The notes: generated by a model not told the origin, from the letters alone. A DNA stretch of 64,000 nt from CAVZOY01 sp963777095 (GCA_963777095.1 CAVZOY010000006.1:992001-1056000), one strand, 5' to 3'; shown: positions 1 through 10,219, counted from the stretch's first letter. Translations and numbers: made by a program.

Positions 1-1357
1 TCGTACAGCGTGGCGGACGCCGAGCACCTGGCGCGATGCTGACGGAGACCTCCTCGGAGCGCCAGGAGGAGCTGCAGGCCCTCCTGGGCGAGTACGACGG
101 CCACCCGAGCCGACGACGCCGCCAGGCGCGTTCAACGAGCCTGACGGCGTACTACGCCAACGCCTCGACGCGGATGGGCGCCATCGACGCGCGGGTCGTC
201 GGCCTCTACGGGATTCAACGACGAGAAGCCGCTCGCGAGTGCGGTCATGGACCCGTACGCCCTCGAGAGCGACGCCCAGGCGGCGGCGGCCGCGGCCGAG
301 TCCCGCGAGGGTGAGGAGCTCGCCTCGGCGACGCGCACCCGCATCCTGCTGGCGCTGGTCCTGGGTGTCCTTGCCGCCGGTGGGCTGGCGTTCGCCGTCG
401 TCCGGCTGAATCACCCGCACCGTCCGCTCGATGCACGGGCTCCCTGACGGCACTTGCTGCCGGCGACCTGACCGTCGCGACCGGCGGTGCTCGCGCGGGA
501 CGAGCTCGGGCCGCATGGCCGCTTCGCTGGCGGCCGCGCAGGTTCGACCTCCGGGAGGTCATGAGCACGGTCGTCGCGTCGGCCGATGCGGTCGCGGCGT
601 CGTCGGAGGAGCTGTCGGCGTCGTCGGGCCAGATCTCGGCGTCGGCGGAGGAGACCAGTGCCCAGTCCGGCGTGGTGGCCGGCGCAGCGGAGGAGGTCAG
701 CCGCAGCGTGCAGACGGTCGCGGCGGGCGCCGAGCAGATGGGCGCGTCGATCCGGGAGATCGCCACGAACGCGGCCGAGGCCAGCGAGGTCGCGGCCCGG
801 GCAGTCACGGCGGCGGAGACCACCACCGCGACGGTGGCCAAGCTGGGTGAGTCGTCGGTCGAGATCGGCAACGTCGTCAAGGTGATCACGAGCATCGCGG
901 AGCAGACGAACCTGCTGGCGCTGAACGCCACGATCGAGGCGGCGCGGGCCGGTGAGGCGGGCAAGGGCTTCGCCGTCGTCGCCAACGAGGTCAAGGAGCT
1001 GGCCCAGGAGACCGCGAAGGCGACCGAGGACATCGCCCGTCGGGTGCAGGCCATCCAGGGCGACACGGTGCGGCCGTGACCGCGATCGAGGAGATCTCCT
1101 CGATCGTCGCGCAGATTTCCGACCGGCAGACCACCATCGCCTCGGCGGTGGAGGAGCAGACGGCCACGACGAACGAGATGTCGCGGTCGGTGCAGGAGGC
1201 GGCAGGCGGCGCGACGCAGATCGCCGAGAACATCGCCGGCGTGTCCGGCGCGGCCGACTCGACGACGCAGTCGCTGGGCCAGACCCGCACGGCCGTCGAC
1301 GAGCTCTCGCGGATGGCCTCCGACCTGCGCACGACGGTGGGTCGCTTCCGGTACTGA
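1..1357 (+). pseudogene. Methyl-accepting chemotaxis protein 1 (5'-truncated by window edge, several frameshifts)
   Basis: Receptor that signals to CheA through CheW. The window opens inside its ligand-binding part. A membrane segment (about 340-405), a HAMP-like stretch (LAAGDLTV, about 445-480) and a full cytoplasmic signalling domain follow, with the invariant hairpin tip EQTNLLALNATIEAARAGE at about 900-957. The gene ends in GRFRY. The reading frame changes at about 36, 213, 410-560 and 1075, yet each segment matches the paralogues downstream, so single-base errors are more likely than real loss. The signalling domain is nearly identical to that of the next three MCPs. The product family is certain; whether the gene is intact is not. 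Confidence 0.85.
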
Positions 1358-1622
1358 GAAAGGACCCCACCGGCCGGGCCGGGTGGGACCGGTTCGCCGG
1401 TTCCCACTCGGCCCGGTTGCATTCTCGGCAGCGCAGGAATCGCGGGTCGAGCGTCTTGTCGACATTCCTGAAAAGGTCACCGGCCTTTCTGATGCGACAC
1501 CCGCGACACGTCAATGGACTGGCCACCGGACATCGGATCTGTCCTTACATTTCCGCTCTGTGCAGTTCCGCAGCGGATCCCCGCCGCTGCGTCCGATGGA
1601 GCCCCACATCAAGGAGACACGG
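1358..1622 (+). promoter_or_regulatory. Intergenic region before MCP2 with a hairpin
   Basis: Just after the MCP1 stop, GGGACCGG and CCGGTTCCC pair around a TTCG loop (about 1384-1404), which would make a factor-independent-like terminator without a U tract. The remaining roughly 200 bases are slightly less GC-rich than the genes and should hold the MCP2 promoter. I cannot point to a convincing -10/-35 pair. The ribosome site AAGGAG is at 1611-1616. Confidence 0.45.
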
Positions 1623-3227
1623 ATGTCCCGCAGGACCCCCCGGCGCCTCGGAGGCTGGTTCGCCAGTCGTCCGATCGGCGTCAAGTTCGGCGCCGCCGTC
1701 GGCCTGCTGGCCGTCGTCGTGCTCGCCACCAACTTCCTGGCGGTCCAGCGCATCTCCGCGCTGCGGGACCACCAGGAGACGATCTACGCGGAGAACCTCC
1801 TGCCGCTCAACGCCCTGGCCGAGGTGCAGCGCGCGCACGCGGCCTACCGCGTCCGGACGCTGGAGTACGCCGTCTCCGACGACGAGCGCCGCGCCGAACT
1901 GGTGACCCAGATGGAGGAGAAGACCGCCGACCTCGAGGCCGGCCTCGCCGACTACGAGCCGTTCATCGTCGACCAGGAGGCCATGGAGACCTTCTCGACG
2001 ACCCGCGCCCAGTACGTCGAGCTGGTCGAGAGCGAGCTGCTGCCGGCCGCCGACCGCGGCCAGTTCGGCACCTTCGCCACCGTCCAGTCGGAGCAGCTGC
2101 AGCCGCTCCTGCAGATCATCGCCGACGAGATCGAGGCCGAAGGCGTCGCCCAGTCGTCGCAGGCCGCCGTCCGCAACACCGACGCGGCCGAGCAGGCCGC
2201 ATCCGCCGTCGTGCTGCTCCTGACGACGGCCCTCACGTCTGTGGCCATCGCCGTCGCGCTGACCGTGGCCATCGTCCGCCGGATCACCCGCACCGTCGGT
2301 GCCGTGCAGCGCTCCGCGGAGGCCATGGCCGCCGGTGACCTGACCGTCCCGACCGGCGTGGAGAGCGACGACCAGCTCGGCCGCATGGCCGCCGCGATCG
2401 ACTCGGCCCAGGGTGCGCTGCGCGGCGTGCTGAGCTCCGTCGTGGCATCGGCGGATGCGGTGGCGGCGTCCTCGGAGCAGTTGAGCGCCTCGTCGGCGCA
2501 GATCTCGGCGTCGGCGGACGAGACCAGTGCCCAGTCGGGTGTGGTGGCCGGTGCTGCCGAGGAGGTCAGCCGCAGCGTGCAGACGGTCGCGGCGGGCGCC
2601 GAGGAGATGGGTGCCTCCATCCGGGAGATCGCGACCAACGCGGCCGAGGCCAGCGAGGTGGCGCAGAAGGCGGTGACCGCCGCGGCGAGCACGACGGCGA
2701 CGGTGGCCAAGCTGGGTGACTCCTCGGCCGAGATCGGCAACGTGATCAAGGTGATCACCTCGATCGCCGAGCAGACGAACCTGCTGGCGCTGAACGCCAC
2801 CATCGAGGCCGCGCGGGCCGGCGAGGCCGGCAAGGGCTTCGCCGTCGTCGCCAACGAGGTCAAGGAGCTGGCTCAGGAGACGGCCAAGGCGACCGAGGAC
2901 ATCGCCCGCCGGGTGCAGGCCATCCAGGGCGACACGACCGCGGCCGTCACCGCGATCGAGGAGATCTCCTCGATCGTGGGTCAGATCTCCGACCGGCAGA
3001 CCACGATCGCCTCGGCGGTGGAGGAGCAGACCGCCACCACGAACGAGATGTCCCGCTCGGTCCAGGAGGCCGCCGGCGGGGCGACGCAGATCGCGGAGAA
3101 CATCTCCGGGGTCTCCGGCGCGGCCGAGGCCACCACCCAGGCGCTGGGCCAGACCCGCACTGCCGTCGACGAGCTGTCCCGGATGGCCGCCGACCTGCGC
3201 GGCACGGTCGGGAGGTTCACCTACTGA
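1623..3227 (+). CDS. Methyl-accepting chemotaxis protein 2
   Basis: Intact 534-residue transmembrane chemoreceptor. A basic N-terminus precedes TM1 (about residues 18-40). A four-helix-bundle-type periplasmic domain of about 150 residues with many Glu/Asp follows, then TM2 (about 196-220), a HAMP domain with AAGDLTVPTGVESDDQLGRM, and the cytoplasmic signalling domain with tip EQTNLLALNATIEAARAGE. The ATG at 1623 is chosen because AAGGAG sits 6 nt upstream; the frame is open for 80 further codons upstream, but that part has no coding character. It ends in GRFTY and has no C-terminal CheR-tethering pentapeptide. The ligand cannot be deduced. It belongs to the four-MCP array. Confidence 0.95.
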   Translation: MSRRTPRRLGGWFASRPIGVKFGAAVGLLAVVVLATNFLAVQRISALRDHQETIYAENLLPLNALAEVQRAHAAYRVRTLEYAVSDDERRAELVTQMEEKTADLEAGLADYEPFIVDQEAMETFSTTRAQYVELVESELLPAADRGQFGTFATVQSEQLQPLLQIIADEIEAEGVAQSSQAAVRNTDAAEQAASAVVLLLTTALTSVAIAVALTVAIVRRITRTVGAVQRSAEAMAAGDLTVPTGVESDDQLGRMAAAIDSAQGALRGVLSSVVASADAVAASSEQLSASSAQISASADETSAQSGVVAGAAEEVSRSVQTVAAGAEEMGASIREIATNAAEASEVAQKAVTAAASTTATVAKLGDSSAEIGNVIKVITSIAEQTNLLALNATIEAARAGEAGKGFAVVANEVKELAQETAKATEDIARRVQAIQGDTTAAVTAIEEISSIVGQISDRQTTIASAVEEQTATTNEMSRSVQEAAGGATQIAENISGVSGAAEATTQALGQTRTAVDELSRMAADLRGTVGRFTY

Positions 3228-3254
3228 GCTGAGCTGACACATCTTCCCCCGGCC

Positions 3255-3295
3255 GGGCCGGGTGGTGACCTCTTCCCCTGGTCATCACCCGGCCC
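3255..3295 (+). terminator. Hairpin terminator after MCP2
   Basis: A 16-bp stem (arms 3255-3270 and 3280-3295, one mismatch) with a 9-nt loop lies 27 nt after the MCP2 stop. There is no U-run, as is usual in very GC-rich actinobacteria. Confidence 0.65.
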
Positions 3296-3630
3296 GTCGC
3301 CGTTCTCGGGTGACCGCCATGCCGCAATTCGCGAGGAATGCGGGGAATGGTCGTCGCATCGAATCGGTCACCATGTCGACAGTGCAGCGGCGCGCTCGGC
3401 GAAACACGTTCGCCCGTATCGGGAACGGCGAAAAGTTTCCGTCGGAAATGCCACGACGCGCCGAATGATGTACGCGCCACCGAATCGCTTGACTCCCTAT
3501 AGTTTCGCCATCCCGCAAGACCGGTTGCGCACAACATGATCAAGTCAGTTCGGACGGACTCGTGATCACCGCTGTGCCTGACACGGATCGACCGATCCGG
3601 CCCCAGCGGCCCCCTCGAAGGAGCACCACG
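3296..3630 (+). promoter_or_regulatory. Intergenic region before MCP3
   Basis: This 335-base gene-free stretch is visibly richer in A/T than its surroundings. It contains the perfect odd palindrome TTTCCGTCGGAAA at 3436-3448 and the string TTGACTCCCTATAGT near 3490, whose hexamers are too close together to be a standard promoter. It probably carries the MCP3 promoter and an operator. The ribosome site AAGGAG is at about 3618-3623, 7 nt before the ATG. Confidence 0.35.
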
Positions 3631-5283
3631 ATGTCCCGTTCCGAGCTCGACGCCTCGACTGCTCCCCCGGTCGACCCGTCAGGGAAGCGCGCCTGGTGGG
3701 GGGACCGCGGTGTGCGCACGAAGACCCTCGCCGCCGTGGGCGTCACCGCCGCGGTCGCCGTCGGCATCGGCATGATGGGGCTGTCGGCCCTGGGCGCGGC
3801 GGCCGGCGAGACGCAGCGCATGCACGACAGCAACGTCCTGGGCCTCGAGGCGGTCTCGGAGATGCGTGAGGCCATCGGCGGGGTCCGGCAGGCCTCCCGC
3901 GACGCCATCCTGGCTCCCACGGTCGAGTCGAGCGAGGAGGCGCTGTCGCACCTCGACGAGCAGCTCGACCACTACGCGCACGCGGTCGAGGTGTACGCGG
4001 CCACCGACCCGGCCGCCCGAGAAGGCCGAGCTCGTCGCCAAGGCGTGGGAGAACTTCGCCGATGTACGACCGCGTCGTCGAGGAGGACCTCGCCCCCTAC
4101 GCACTGCGCCAACGACTACGCGGGTTGGTACGCCGCGAACCAGGAGCTGGCCAAGCCGCTCGCCGACGAGGCCCAGGGCTACCTCGACGAGGTGCTCGAG
4201 CTCGAGGTCGCCGACGCGGATGCGGCCGCCGAGGCGGCGCACGAGCACTTCGTCACCCAGCGGACGACGGCCGTCGTCGTCCTCGTCGTCGGCATCGCCC
4301 TGGCCGTCGCCGTCGGCCTGTTCGTGGCCCGCGGCCTGGCGCGTGGCGTCCGCCGGGTGCAGGACGTCGCCGAGGCGCTGGCCGCAGGCGATCTCACCAA
4401 GACCAGCGGCCTGACGACCCGGGACGAGCTCGGCCGGATGGGTGCCGCCCTGGACGCGGCGGTCGAGGAGATCCGCGTCGTCCTCGCCTCGGTGGCCTCG
4501 TCCGCCGACGCTGTCGCCGCCTCGTCGGAGGAGCTGTCGGCGTCCTCGGCGCAGATCTCGGCGTCGGCGGAGGAGACCAGCGCCCAGTCGGGTGTGGTGT
4601 CCGGTGCCGCGGAGGAGGTGTCCGCAGCGTGCAGACCGTCGCCGCGGGCGCCGAGGAGATGGGCGCCTCCATCCGGGAGATCGCGACGAACGCCGCCGAG
4701 GCCAGCGAGGTCGCGCACGAAGGCCGTCAGCGCCGCCGCAGACCACCACCGCCACCGTCGCGAAGCTGGGTGAGTCCTCGGCCGAGATCGGCAACGTCGT
4801 GAAGGTGATCACGAGCATCGCCGAGCAGACCAACCTGCTGGCGCTGAACGCCACCATCGAGGCCGCGCGGGCCGGCGAGGCGGGCAAGGGCTTCGCGGTC
4901 GTCGCGAACGAGGTCAAGGAGCTGGCGCAGGAGACGGCGAAGGCCACCGAGGACATCGCCCGCCGGGTGCGAGGCGATCCAGAAGGACACCGGCGCCGCG
5001 GTGGGTGCCATCGAGGAGATCAGCGCGATCGTCGCGCAGATCTCCGACCGGCAGACCACCATCGCCTCGGCGGTGGAGGAGCAGACGGCCACCACCAACG
5101 AGATGGCCCGCTCGGTCAGGAGGCCGCCGACGGCGCGACGCAGATCGCCGACAACATCACCGGCGTCTCCACCGCGGCCGACTCCACGACGCAGGCGCTC
5201 ACGCAGACCCGCACCGCCGTCGACGAGCTGTCCCGGATGGCCGCGGAGCTGCGCGCACGTCGGTGAGTCGCTTCACCTACTGA
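3631..5283 (+). pseudogene. Methyl-accepting chemotaxis protein 3 (several frameshifts)
   Basis: Chemoreceptor with the same plan as its neighbours: TM1 near residues 33-55, a sensor domain, TM2 near 4265-4330, HAMP (LAAGDLTKTS) and the conserved signalling domain ending in SRFTY. Compared with the paralogues I count about nine indels: insertions near 4018, 4061, 4107, 4714, 4737, 4973 and 5250, and single-base losses near 4622 and 5117. The first three insertions together restore the frame. Dense compensating indels without amino-acid substitutions point to consensus error. The start is the ATG with AAGGAG just upstream. The ligand is unknown. Confidence 0.85.
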
Positions 5284-5304
5284 CCCGAGTCATCTCGCAC
5301 CCCG

Positions 5305-5341
5305 CAGGGGCGGGGCCGGGCATTCCCGGCTGCCGCCCCTG
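5305..5341 (+). terminator. Hairpin terminator after MCP3
   Basis: CAGGGGCGG (5305-5313) pairs with CCGCCCCTG (5333-5341), and a nested CCGGG/CCCGG stem lies inside. It starts 22 nt after the MCP3 stop. The following 240 bases up to MCP4 hold no gene. Confidence 0.6.
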
Positions 5342-5581
5342 TGCGTCTTCGCGACGTCCCCGGCACACCCAATTGTCGACTTGGACACGGCCTCGAGACG
5401 GCTACCGAACATTCTTAACGGACTCAAGCGACACGCCGTCCAGGAGTCCGAGCGCCTGAGCGGGACCCCGCATCCTCTTCCCCGCACCCGCGTGTCATGG
5501 ACGGCGAACATCCGCCATCCCTGCCGGTGCGCAGCGGACAAGCCCCTGTCCCGCAATCCCACACCGCCCAGGAGTACTGCC

Positions 5582-7195
5582 ATGTCCGTTCCCGTCGCTG
5601 CCGCCGGTCGAGGCCGCATGGGTTGGTTCACCAACCGTCCCGTCGGCATGAAGATCGCCGCCGCACTGACCCTGCTGGCGGTCGTCTCCGTCGGCCTGAC
5701 CACCCTCGCCGTCCAGCGGATCGGCGCGCTCGCCGACGCCGGTCAGCTGCTCTACGCCGACTCGGTCGTTCCGCTGGTGGACCTCGGGGCCGCCAACAAG
5801 ACGTTCCAGGGCACCCGCACGCGGTACGTCCTGTTCGCGTTCGCCGACGACACCACCCGCGCGACCCTGGCCGAGGAGATCGCCGAGCGTCGGGAGAAGA
5901 TCGGGGGACAGGTCGAGGCCTACGTCGGCTCGCTCGAGGACCCGGCCCACTTCGTCCCCGTCCAGGAGGCCCTCACCGCCTACGACACCTTCGTCGACGA
6001 GAAGCTCGTCCCTGTCGTCGAGTCCGGTGACAGGGCGACGGCGGCCGCGCTGGCCGAGGGTCAGCTGGCAGAGCTCGGCTCCGGCGTTTCGGACGCGTTC
6101 GAGGCGGAGTTGATGCGTCAGTCGCAGGTCGCGCAGACCGTCGCCGCCGAGGGGGACGACGTCGCCACGACCTCCACCTACACGCTCTGGATCGCCTTGG
6201 CCGCCGGCATCGCTGCCGCAGGGCTGCTCGCCGTCTGGGTCGTCCGGCAGATCGTCGTGACCGTGCGCTCCGTGCAGCAGTCGGTGGACGCTCTCGCCGC
6301 GGGGGACCTGACCGTCACCCCGGAGGTCCGCTCGGGTGACGAGCTCGGCCGCATGGCCGCCTCGCTGGGCACCGCGCAGGAGAACCTCCGCACCGTCCTC
6401 GGCTCGGTGGCCGCATCGGCAGACGCGGTCGCGGCGTCGTCGGAGGAGCTGTCGGCCTCGTCGGCGCAGATCTCGGCCTCGGCCGAGGAGACCTCGGCGC
6501 AGTCCGGCGTGGTCGCCGGCGCAGCGGAGGAGGTCAGCCGCAGCGTGCAGACCGTCGCCGCCGGTGCCGAGGAGATGGGTGCCTCCATCCGGGAGATCGC
6601 CACCAACGCGGCGGCTGCGAGCGAGGTGGCCACGAAGGCCGTCGAGGCGGCCGCGTCGACCACGGCAACAGTCGCCAAGCTCGGTGACTCGTCCGCAGAG
6701 ATCGGCAACGTGATCAAGGTGATCACGAGCATCGCGGAGCAGACGAACCTGCTGGCGCTGAACGCCACGATCGAGGCGGCCCGGGCCGGTGAGGCGGGCA
6801 AGGGCTTCGCCGTCGTGGCCAACGAGGTGAAGGAACTGGCCCAGGAGACCGCCAAGGCGACCGAGGACATCGCCCGCCGCGTGCAGGCCATCCAGGGCGA
6901 CACGACCGCGGCGGTCAGCGCGATCGAGGAGATCAGCACCGTCGTCGCCCAGATCGCGGACCGGCAGACGACCATCGCCAGCGCGGTGGAGGAGCAGACG
7001 GCCACGACGAACGAGATGTCGCGGTCCGCGCAGGAGGCGGCCGGCGGCACCACGCAGATCGCCGACAACATCACCGGCGTCTCCACCGCGGCCGACTCCA
7101 CCACGCAGGCGCTCACCCAGACCCGGACCGCCGTCGACGAGCTGTCCCGGATGGCCGCGGAGCTGCGCACGAACGTGAGCCGCTTCACGTACTGA
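5582..7195 (+). CDS. Methyl-accepting chemotaxis protein 4
   Basis: Intact 537-residue chemoreceptor and the last of the array, directly upstream of cheA. TM1 lies at about residues 24-45. The sensor domain of about 140 residues is unlike that of MCP2, so it should detect a different signal. TM2 (about 200-220), HAMP (LAAGDLTVTP) and a signalling domain almost identical to MCP2 with tip EQTNLLALNATIEAARAGE follow. It ends in SRFTY without a CheR-binding pentapeptide. The ATG at 5582 has AGGAG at 5570-5574; the frame is open 67 codons further up, but the upstream part looks non-coding. Confidence 0.95.
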   Translation: MSVPVAAAGRGRMGWFTNRPVGMKIAAALTLLAVVSVGLTTLAVQRIGALADAGQLLYADSVVPLVDLGAANKTFQGTRTRYVLFAFADDTTRATLAEEIAERREKIGGQVEAYVGSLEDPAHFVPVQEALTAYDTFVDEKLVPVVESGDRATAAALAEGQLAELGSGVSDAFEAELMRQSQVAQTVAAEGDDVATTSTYTLWIALAAGIAAAGLLAVWVVRQIVVTVRSVQQSVDALAAGDLTVTPEVRSGDELGRMAASLGTAQENLRTVLGSVAASADAVAASSEELSASSAQISASAEETSAQSGVVAGAAEEVSRSVQTVAAGAEEMGASIREIATNAAAASEVATKAVEAAASTTATVAKLGDSSAEIGNVIKVITSIAEQTNLLALNATIEAARAGEAGKGFAVVANEVKELAQETAKATEDIARRVQAIQGDTTAAVSAIEEISTVVAQIADRQTTIASAVEEQTATTNEMSRSAQEAAGGTTQIADNITGVSTAADSTTQALTQTRTAVDELSRMAAELRTNVSRFTY

Positions 7196-7201
7196 CCGGA
7201 T

Positions 7202-7241
7202 TCGCGCCGGAGTGGACGGATTCGCGTCCACTCCGGCGCGA
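7202..7241 (+). terminator. Strong hairpin after MCP4
   Basis: A perfect 17-bp inverted repeat (arms 7202-7218 and 7225-7241) with a 6-nt loop sits 7 nt after the MCP4 stop. Its right arm runs into the putative cheA promoter. Confidence 0.7.
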
Positions 7242-7253
7242 GCCCGCCGATAA
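7226..7253 (+). promoter_or_regulatory. Motility-sigma-like promoter of cheA
   Basis: GCCGATAA at 7246-7253 matches the -10 element of FliA/SigD (sigma-28) promoters. At the spacing of 14 nt used by the two cheB promoters, the -35 would be GTCCAC (7226-7231), a weak match. Start of cheA is about 65 nt downstream. Confidence 0.5.
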
Positions 7254-7318
7254 CGAAGGCGGCGCACCCTGTGCGACCCCGGGTGCCCGGGACGTGATCG
7301 AGAGAGAAGGCAGCACAC

Positions 7319-9756
7319 GTGGACGGTCTGGACGACATCGTCGAAGAGTTCTTGGTGGAGAGTCACGAGAACCTCGACCAGCTGGACGCTGACCTCGTCG
7401 CCCTGGAGCAGGAGCCGAACTCGCGCGAGCGGTTGTCCAGCATCTTCCGGACGATCCACACGATCAAGGGCACGAGCGGCTTCCTGGCCTTCAACCGGCT
7501 GGAGGAGGTCACCCACGTCGGCGAGAACATGCTCTCCCGGCTGCGGGACGGCGAGCTGGAGCTGAGCCCCGGCCGCACGAGCGTGCTGCTGTCGATGGTC
7601 GACACCGTCCGCGACCTGCTGACCTCGATCGAGAGCAGCGGTGGCGAGGGCTCGGTCGACGTCTCCGCGGTCGTCGCCGCGATCAGCGCCGCCATGGAGG
7701 ACCAGCCGGTCGCGCCGGTCGCGGCCCCCGCCGCCGCCGCCGCCCGCCGCCGCCCCCGCCGCCGCCAAGGCTCCGGCCGCGAAGAAGGCCCCCGCGGCCA
7801 AGAAGGCCCCGGCCGCCAAGCGCGCGCCGGCCGCGGCGAGGAAGGCCCCGGCGAAGGCCGCGGCCGCCGTCGACAAGCCGGTCGTCGCGGACGCGACGCC
7901 GGAGCCCCCCGCCCCCGTCGAGACCGCACCGCTCGAGGAGTTCCCCGCCGTGACCGACGCCGTGACCGAGCCGGTCGCCGCCGCCGACGCCCCACCCGCC
8001 GAGACGGCTGCGGCCGATGACCACGCCCCCGGGGCCGACGGCCCGCGTCGCGCCGTGGCCGACAGCACCATCCGCGTGGACGTCGACCTGCTCGACGAGC
8101 TGATGCTGCTCGTCGGCGAGCTGGTGCTCACCCGCAACCAGGTCGTCCAGTACGTCGGCCGCACGAACGACACCGACCTGATCCGCGCCTCGCAGCGGCT
8201 CAACCTCATCGCGAGCGAGCTGCAGGAGGGCGTCATGAAGACGCGCATGCAGCCGATCGACCACATCTGGTCCAAGCTGCCCCGCGTCGTCCGCGACCTC
8301 GGCATCCAGTGCGGCAAGACCGTCCGCCTGGAGATGGAGGGCAAGGACACCGAGCTCGACAAGACGCTGCTCGAGGCGGTCAAGGACCCGCTGACCCACC
8401 TGGTCCGCAACTCCGTCGACCACGGCATCGAGCAGCCGGACGTCCGCAAGGCCGCCGGCAAGCCCGCCGAGGGCGTGCTGACGCTGCGCGCGAAGCACGA
8501 GAGCGGCCAGGTCGTCGTCGAGGTCGCCGACGACGGTGCGGGCATCGACCCGGCCCGCATCGGCGCCAAGGCCGTCGAGCGCGGCCTGATCACCGCCGCG
8601 CAGCTCGACCGGATGGGCCCGCAGGACATCCTGCAGATGATCTTCCTGCCCGGCTTCTCGACGGCCGCCGCCGTCACCAACGTCTCCGGCCGCGGCGTCG
8701 GCATGGACGTCGTCAAGACCAACATCGAGTCCATCGGCGGCACGATCGAGGTCGAGTCCGAGCCCGGCCGCGGCACCGTCTGCCGGCTGCGCATCCCGCT
8801 GACCCTGGCGATCGTCCCGGCGCTCACCATCGAGTGCGCCGGCGACCGCTACGCGATCCCGCAGATCAGCCTGCAGGAGCTCGTCTCGCTCGACGCCGAG
8901 AAGGCCGTCAACGCCGTCGAGGAGGTCGGCGGCGCGCAGGTCTACCGCCTGCGTGGCGAGCTGCTGCCCCTGGTCCGCCTCACCGACGTCCTCGGCCTGA
9001 CCTCCGAGCGGCACGACGGCCACGTCGTCATCGCCGTGCTGCGCTCCGAGGGCCGCCGGTTCGGCCTGGTGGTCGACCGGGTCATCAACACCGAGGAGAT
9101 CGTCGTCAAGGCCGTGGGCGGGCAGCTCAAGGCCATCGGCCTCTACTCCGGCGCCACCGTGCTCGGCGACGGCACCGTCGCGCTCATCCTCGACGTGCAG
9201 GCGCTCGCCCGCCGCGCGCTGCGCACCGAGACCACCGAGCGCGCCCAGGAGGCCGCGCGCGGTCGCCTCGACGCTGGCGGCCGCCGAGACCGACCGCCAG
9301 CGGATGCTGCTGGCCGCCATCGGCGGCGGTCGTCGGGTGGCCATCCCGCTGGACACCGTCACCCGCCTCGAGCAGGTGCGCACCGAGTCGGTGGAGCGGG
9401 TCGGCAACCGCGAGGTGGTCCAGTACCGCGGCGCGATCCTGCCGATGGTGCGGCTCGACCGGCACCTGGGCGCGTACGGCGACACCGAGCGCGAGGTGCT
9501 CGAGGTGATCGTCTACTCCGACCACGGGCGCAGCGTCGCCATCGTCGTCGAGGAGATCCTCGACATCGTGGACGGCGAGACCGCCGTCCGCAGCGACATC
9601 GACGACATGGGCCTGCTCGGCTCCGCCGTCCTCGGCGACAAGGTGACCGAGCTGCTCGACGTCCGGGCCGCGATCCTCGCCGCCGACCCGGCGTTCTACA
9701 CCACCAGCGCCCCGGCTCTGCCGAGCGGCGCCCCCACCGACCTGCTGGAGGTCTGA
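7319..9756 (+). CDS. cheA: Chemotaxis histidine kinase CheA (two apparent frameshifts)
   Basis: Central kinase of the pathway: it autophosphorylates and passes phosphate to CheY and CheB. About 811 residues after correcting one extra base near 7740-7760 and one near 9260. HPt domain at the N-terminus with phospho-acceptor His47 (RTIHTIKG). An Ala/Lys/Pro-rich linker (APAAKKAPAAKK repeats) replaces a P2 domain. The dimerisation domain (LMLLVGELVLTRNQ) and ATPase domain follow: N box HLVRNSVDHGIE, G1 DDGAGID, G2 GRGVGMDVV. Then comes a CheW-like domain (about 8810-9220) and a second CheW-like module (about 9290-9700) at the C-terminus. The GTG start has AGAGAAGG about 10 nt upstream. One base separates its stop from cheW. 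Confidence 0.93.
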
Positions 9757-9757
9757 C

Positions 9758-10219
9758 ATGAGTGCCCCCACCAAGGCGACGAACAGTCCGTACACCGCGA
9801 CCAGCGGCCAGCTGGCGACCTTCCGGCTGGACGGTGACCTCTACGGCGTGGAGGTGGAGCACGTCCAGGAGGTGCTCAAGAGCCAGGGCCTGACCCGCGT
9901 GCCGCTGGCGCCCGCGGCGGTCGCCGGCCTGATCAACCTGCGCGGCCAGGTGGTCACCGCCATCGAGCTCCGCGAGCGCCTGGGCCGCCCGCCGCGGCCC
10001 GAGGGCACCGACGCCGTCGTCATCGTCGTGCGGCTGCACGGCGAGGCGGTCAGCCTCCTCGTCGACTCGATCGCCGACGTCGTCGATGTCGACGCCGCCG
10101 ACTTCGAGGCCCCGCCGGACACGCTCGAGGGCCAGGCCCGCGACCTCATCCGCGGCGCCTACAAGCTCGACGGGCAGCTGCTGCTGGCCCTCGACGTACA
10201 GAAGGCCGTCTTCGCGTAA
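9758..10219 (+). CDS. cheW: Chemotaxis coupling protein CheW
   Basis: 153-residue scaffold that joins MCP tips to the P5 domain of CheA. The whole protein is one CheW domain: DLYGVEVEHVQEV, then the hallmark VAGLINLRGQVVTAIELRERLG and VSLLVDSIADVVDV. Length is normal. The ATG follows the cheA stop after 1 nt, so the two are co-translated. A 14-bp hairpin follows it, so transcription from the cheA promoter probably ends here. Confidence 0.97.
   Translation: MSAPTKATNSPYTATSGQLATFRLDGDLYGVEVEHVQEVLKSQGLTRVPLAPAAVAGLINLRGQVVTAIELRERLGRPPRPEGTDAVVIVVRLHGEAVSLLVDSIADVVDVDAADFEAPPDTLEGQARDLIRGAYKLDGQLLLALDVQKAVFA

Noticed and set aside
3484..3503. TTGACT...TATAGT as a housekeeping promoter of MCP3
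   Set aside because: The hexamers are only 3 nt apart instead of 16-19, so they cannot act as one promoter.
1..7195. Repeated MCP signalling domains as an assembly duplication
   Set aside because: The sensor halves and intergenic spacers are all different, so the copies are distinct genes.
5495..8830. Minus-strand open frame of 1111 codons opposite MCP4 and cheA
   Set aside because: Same antisense effect; the opposite strand encodes unmistakable MCP and CheA sequence.
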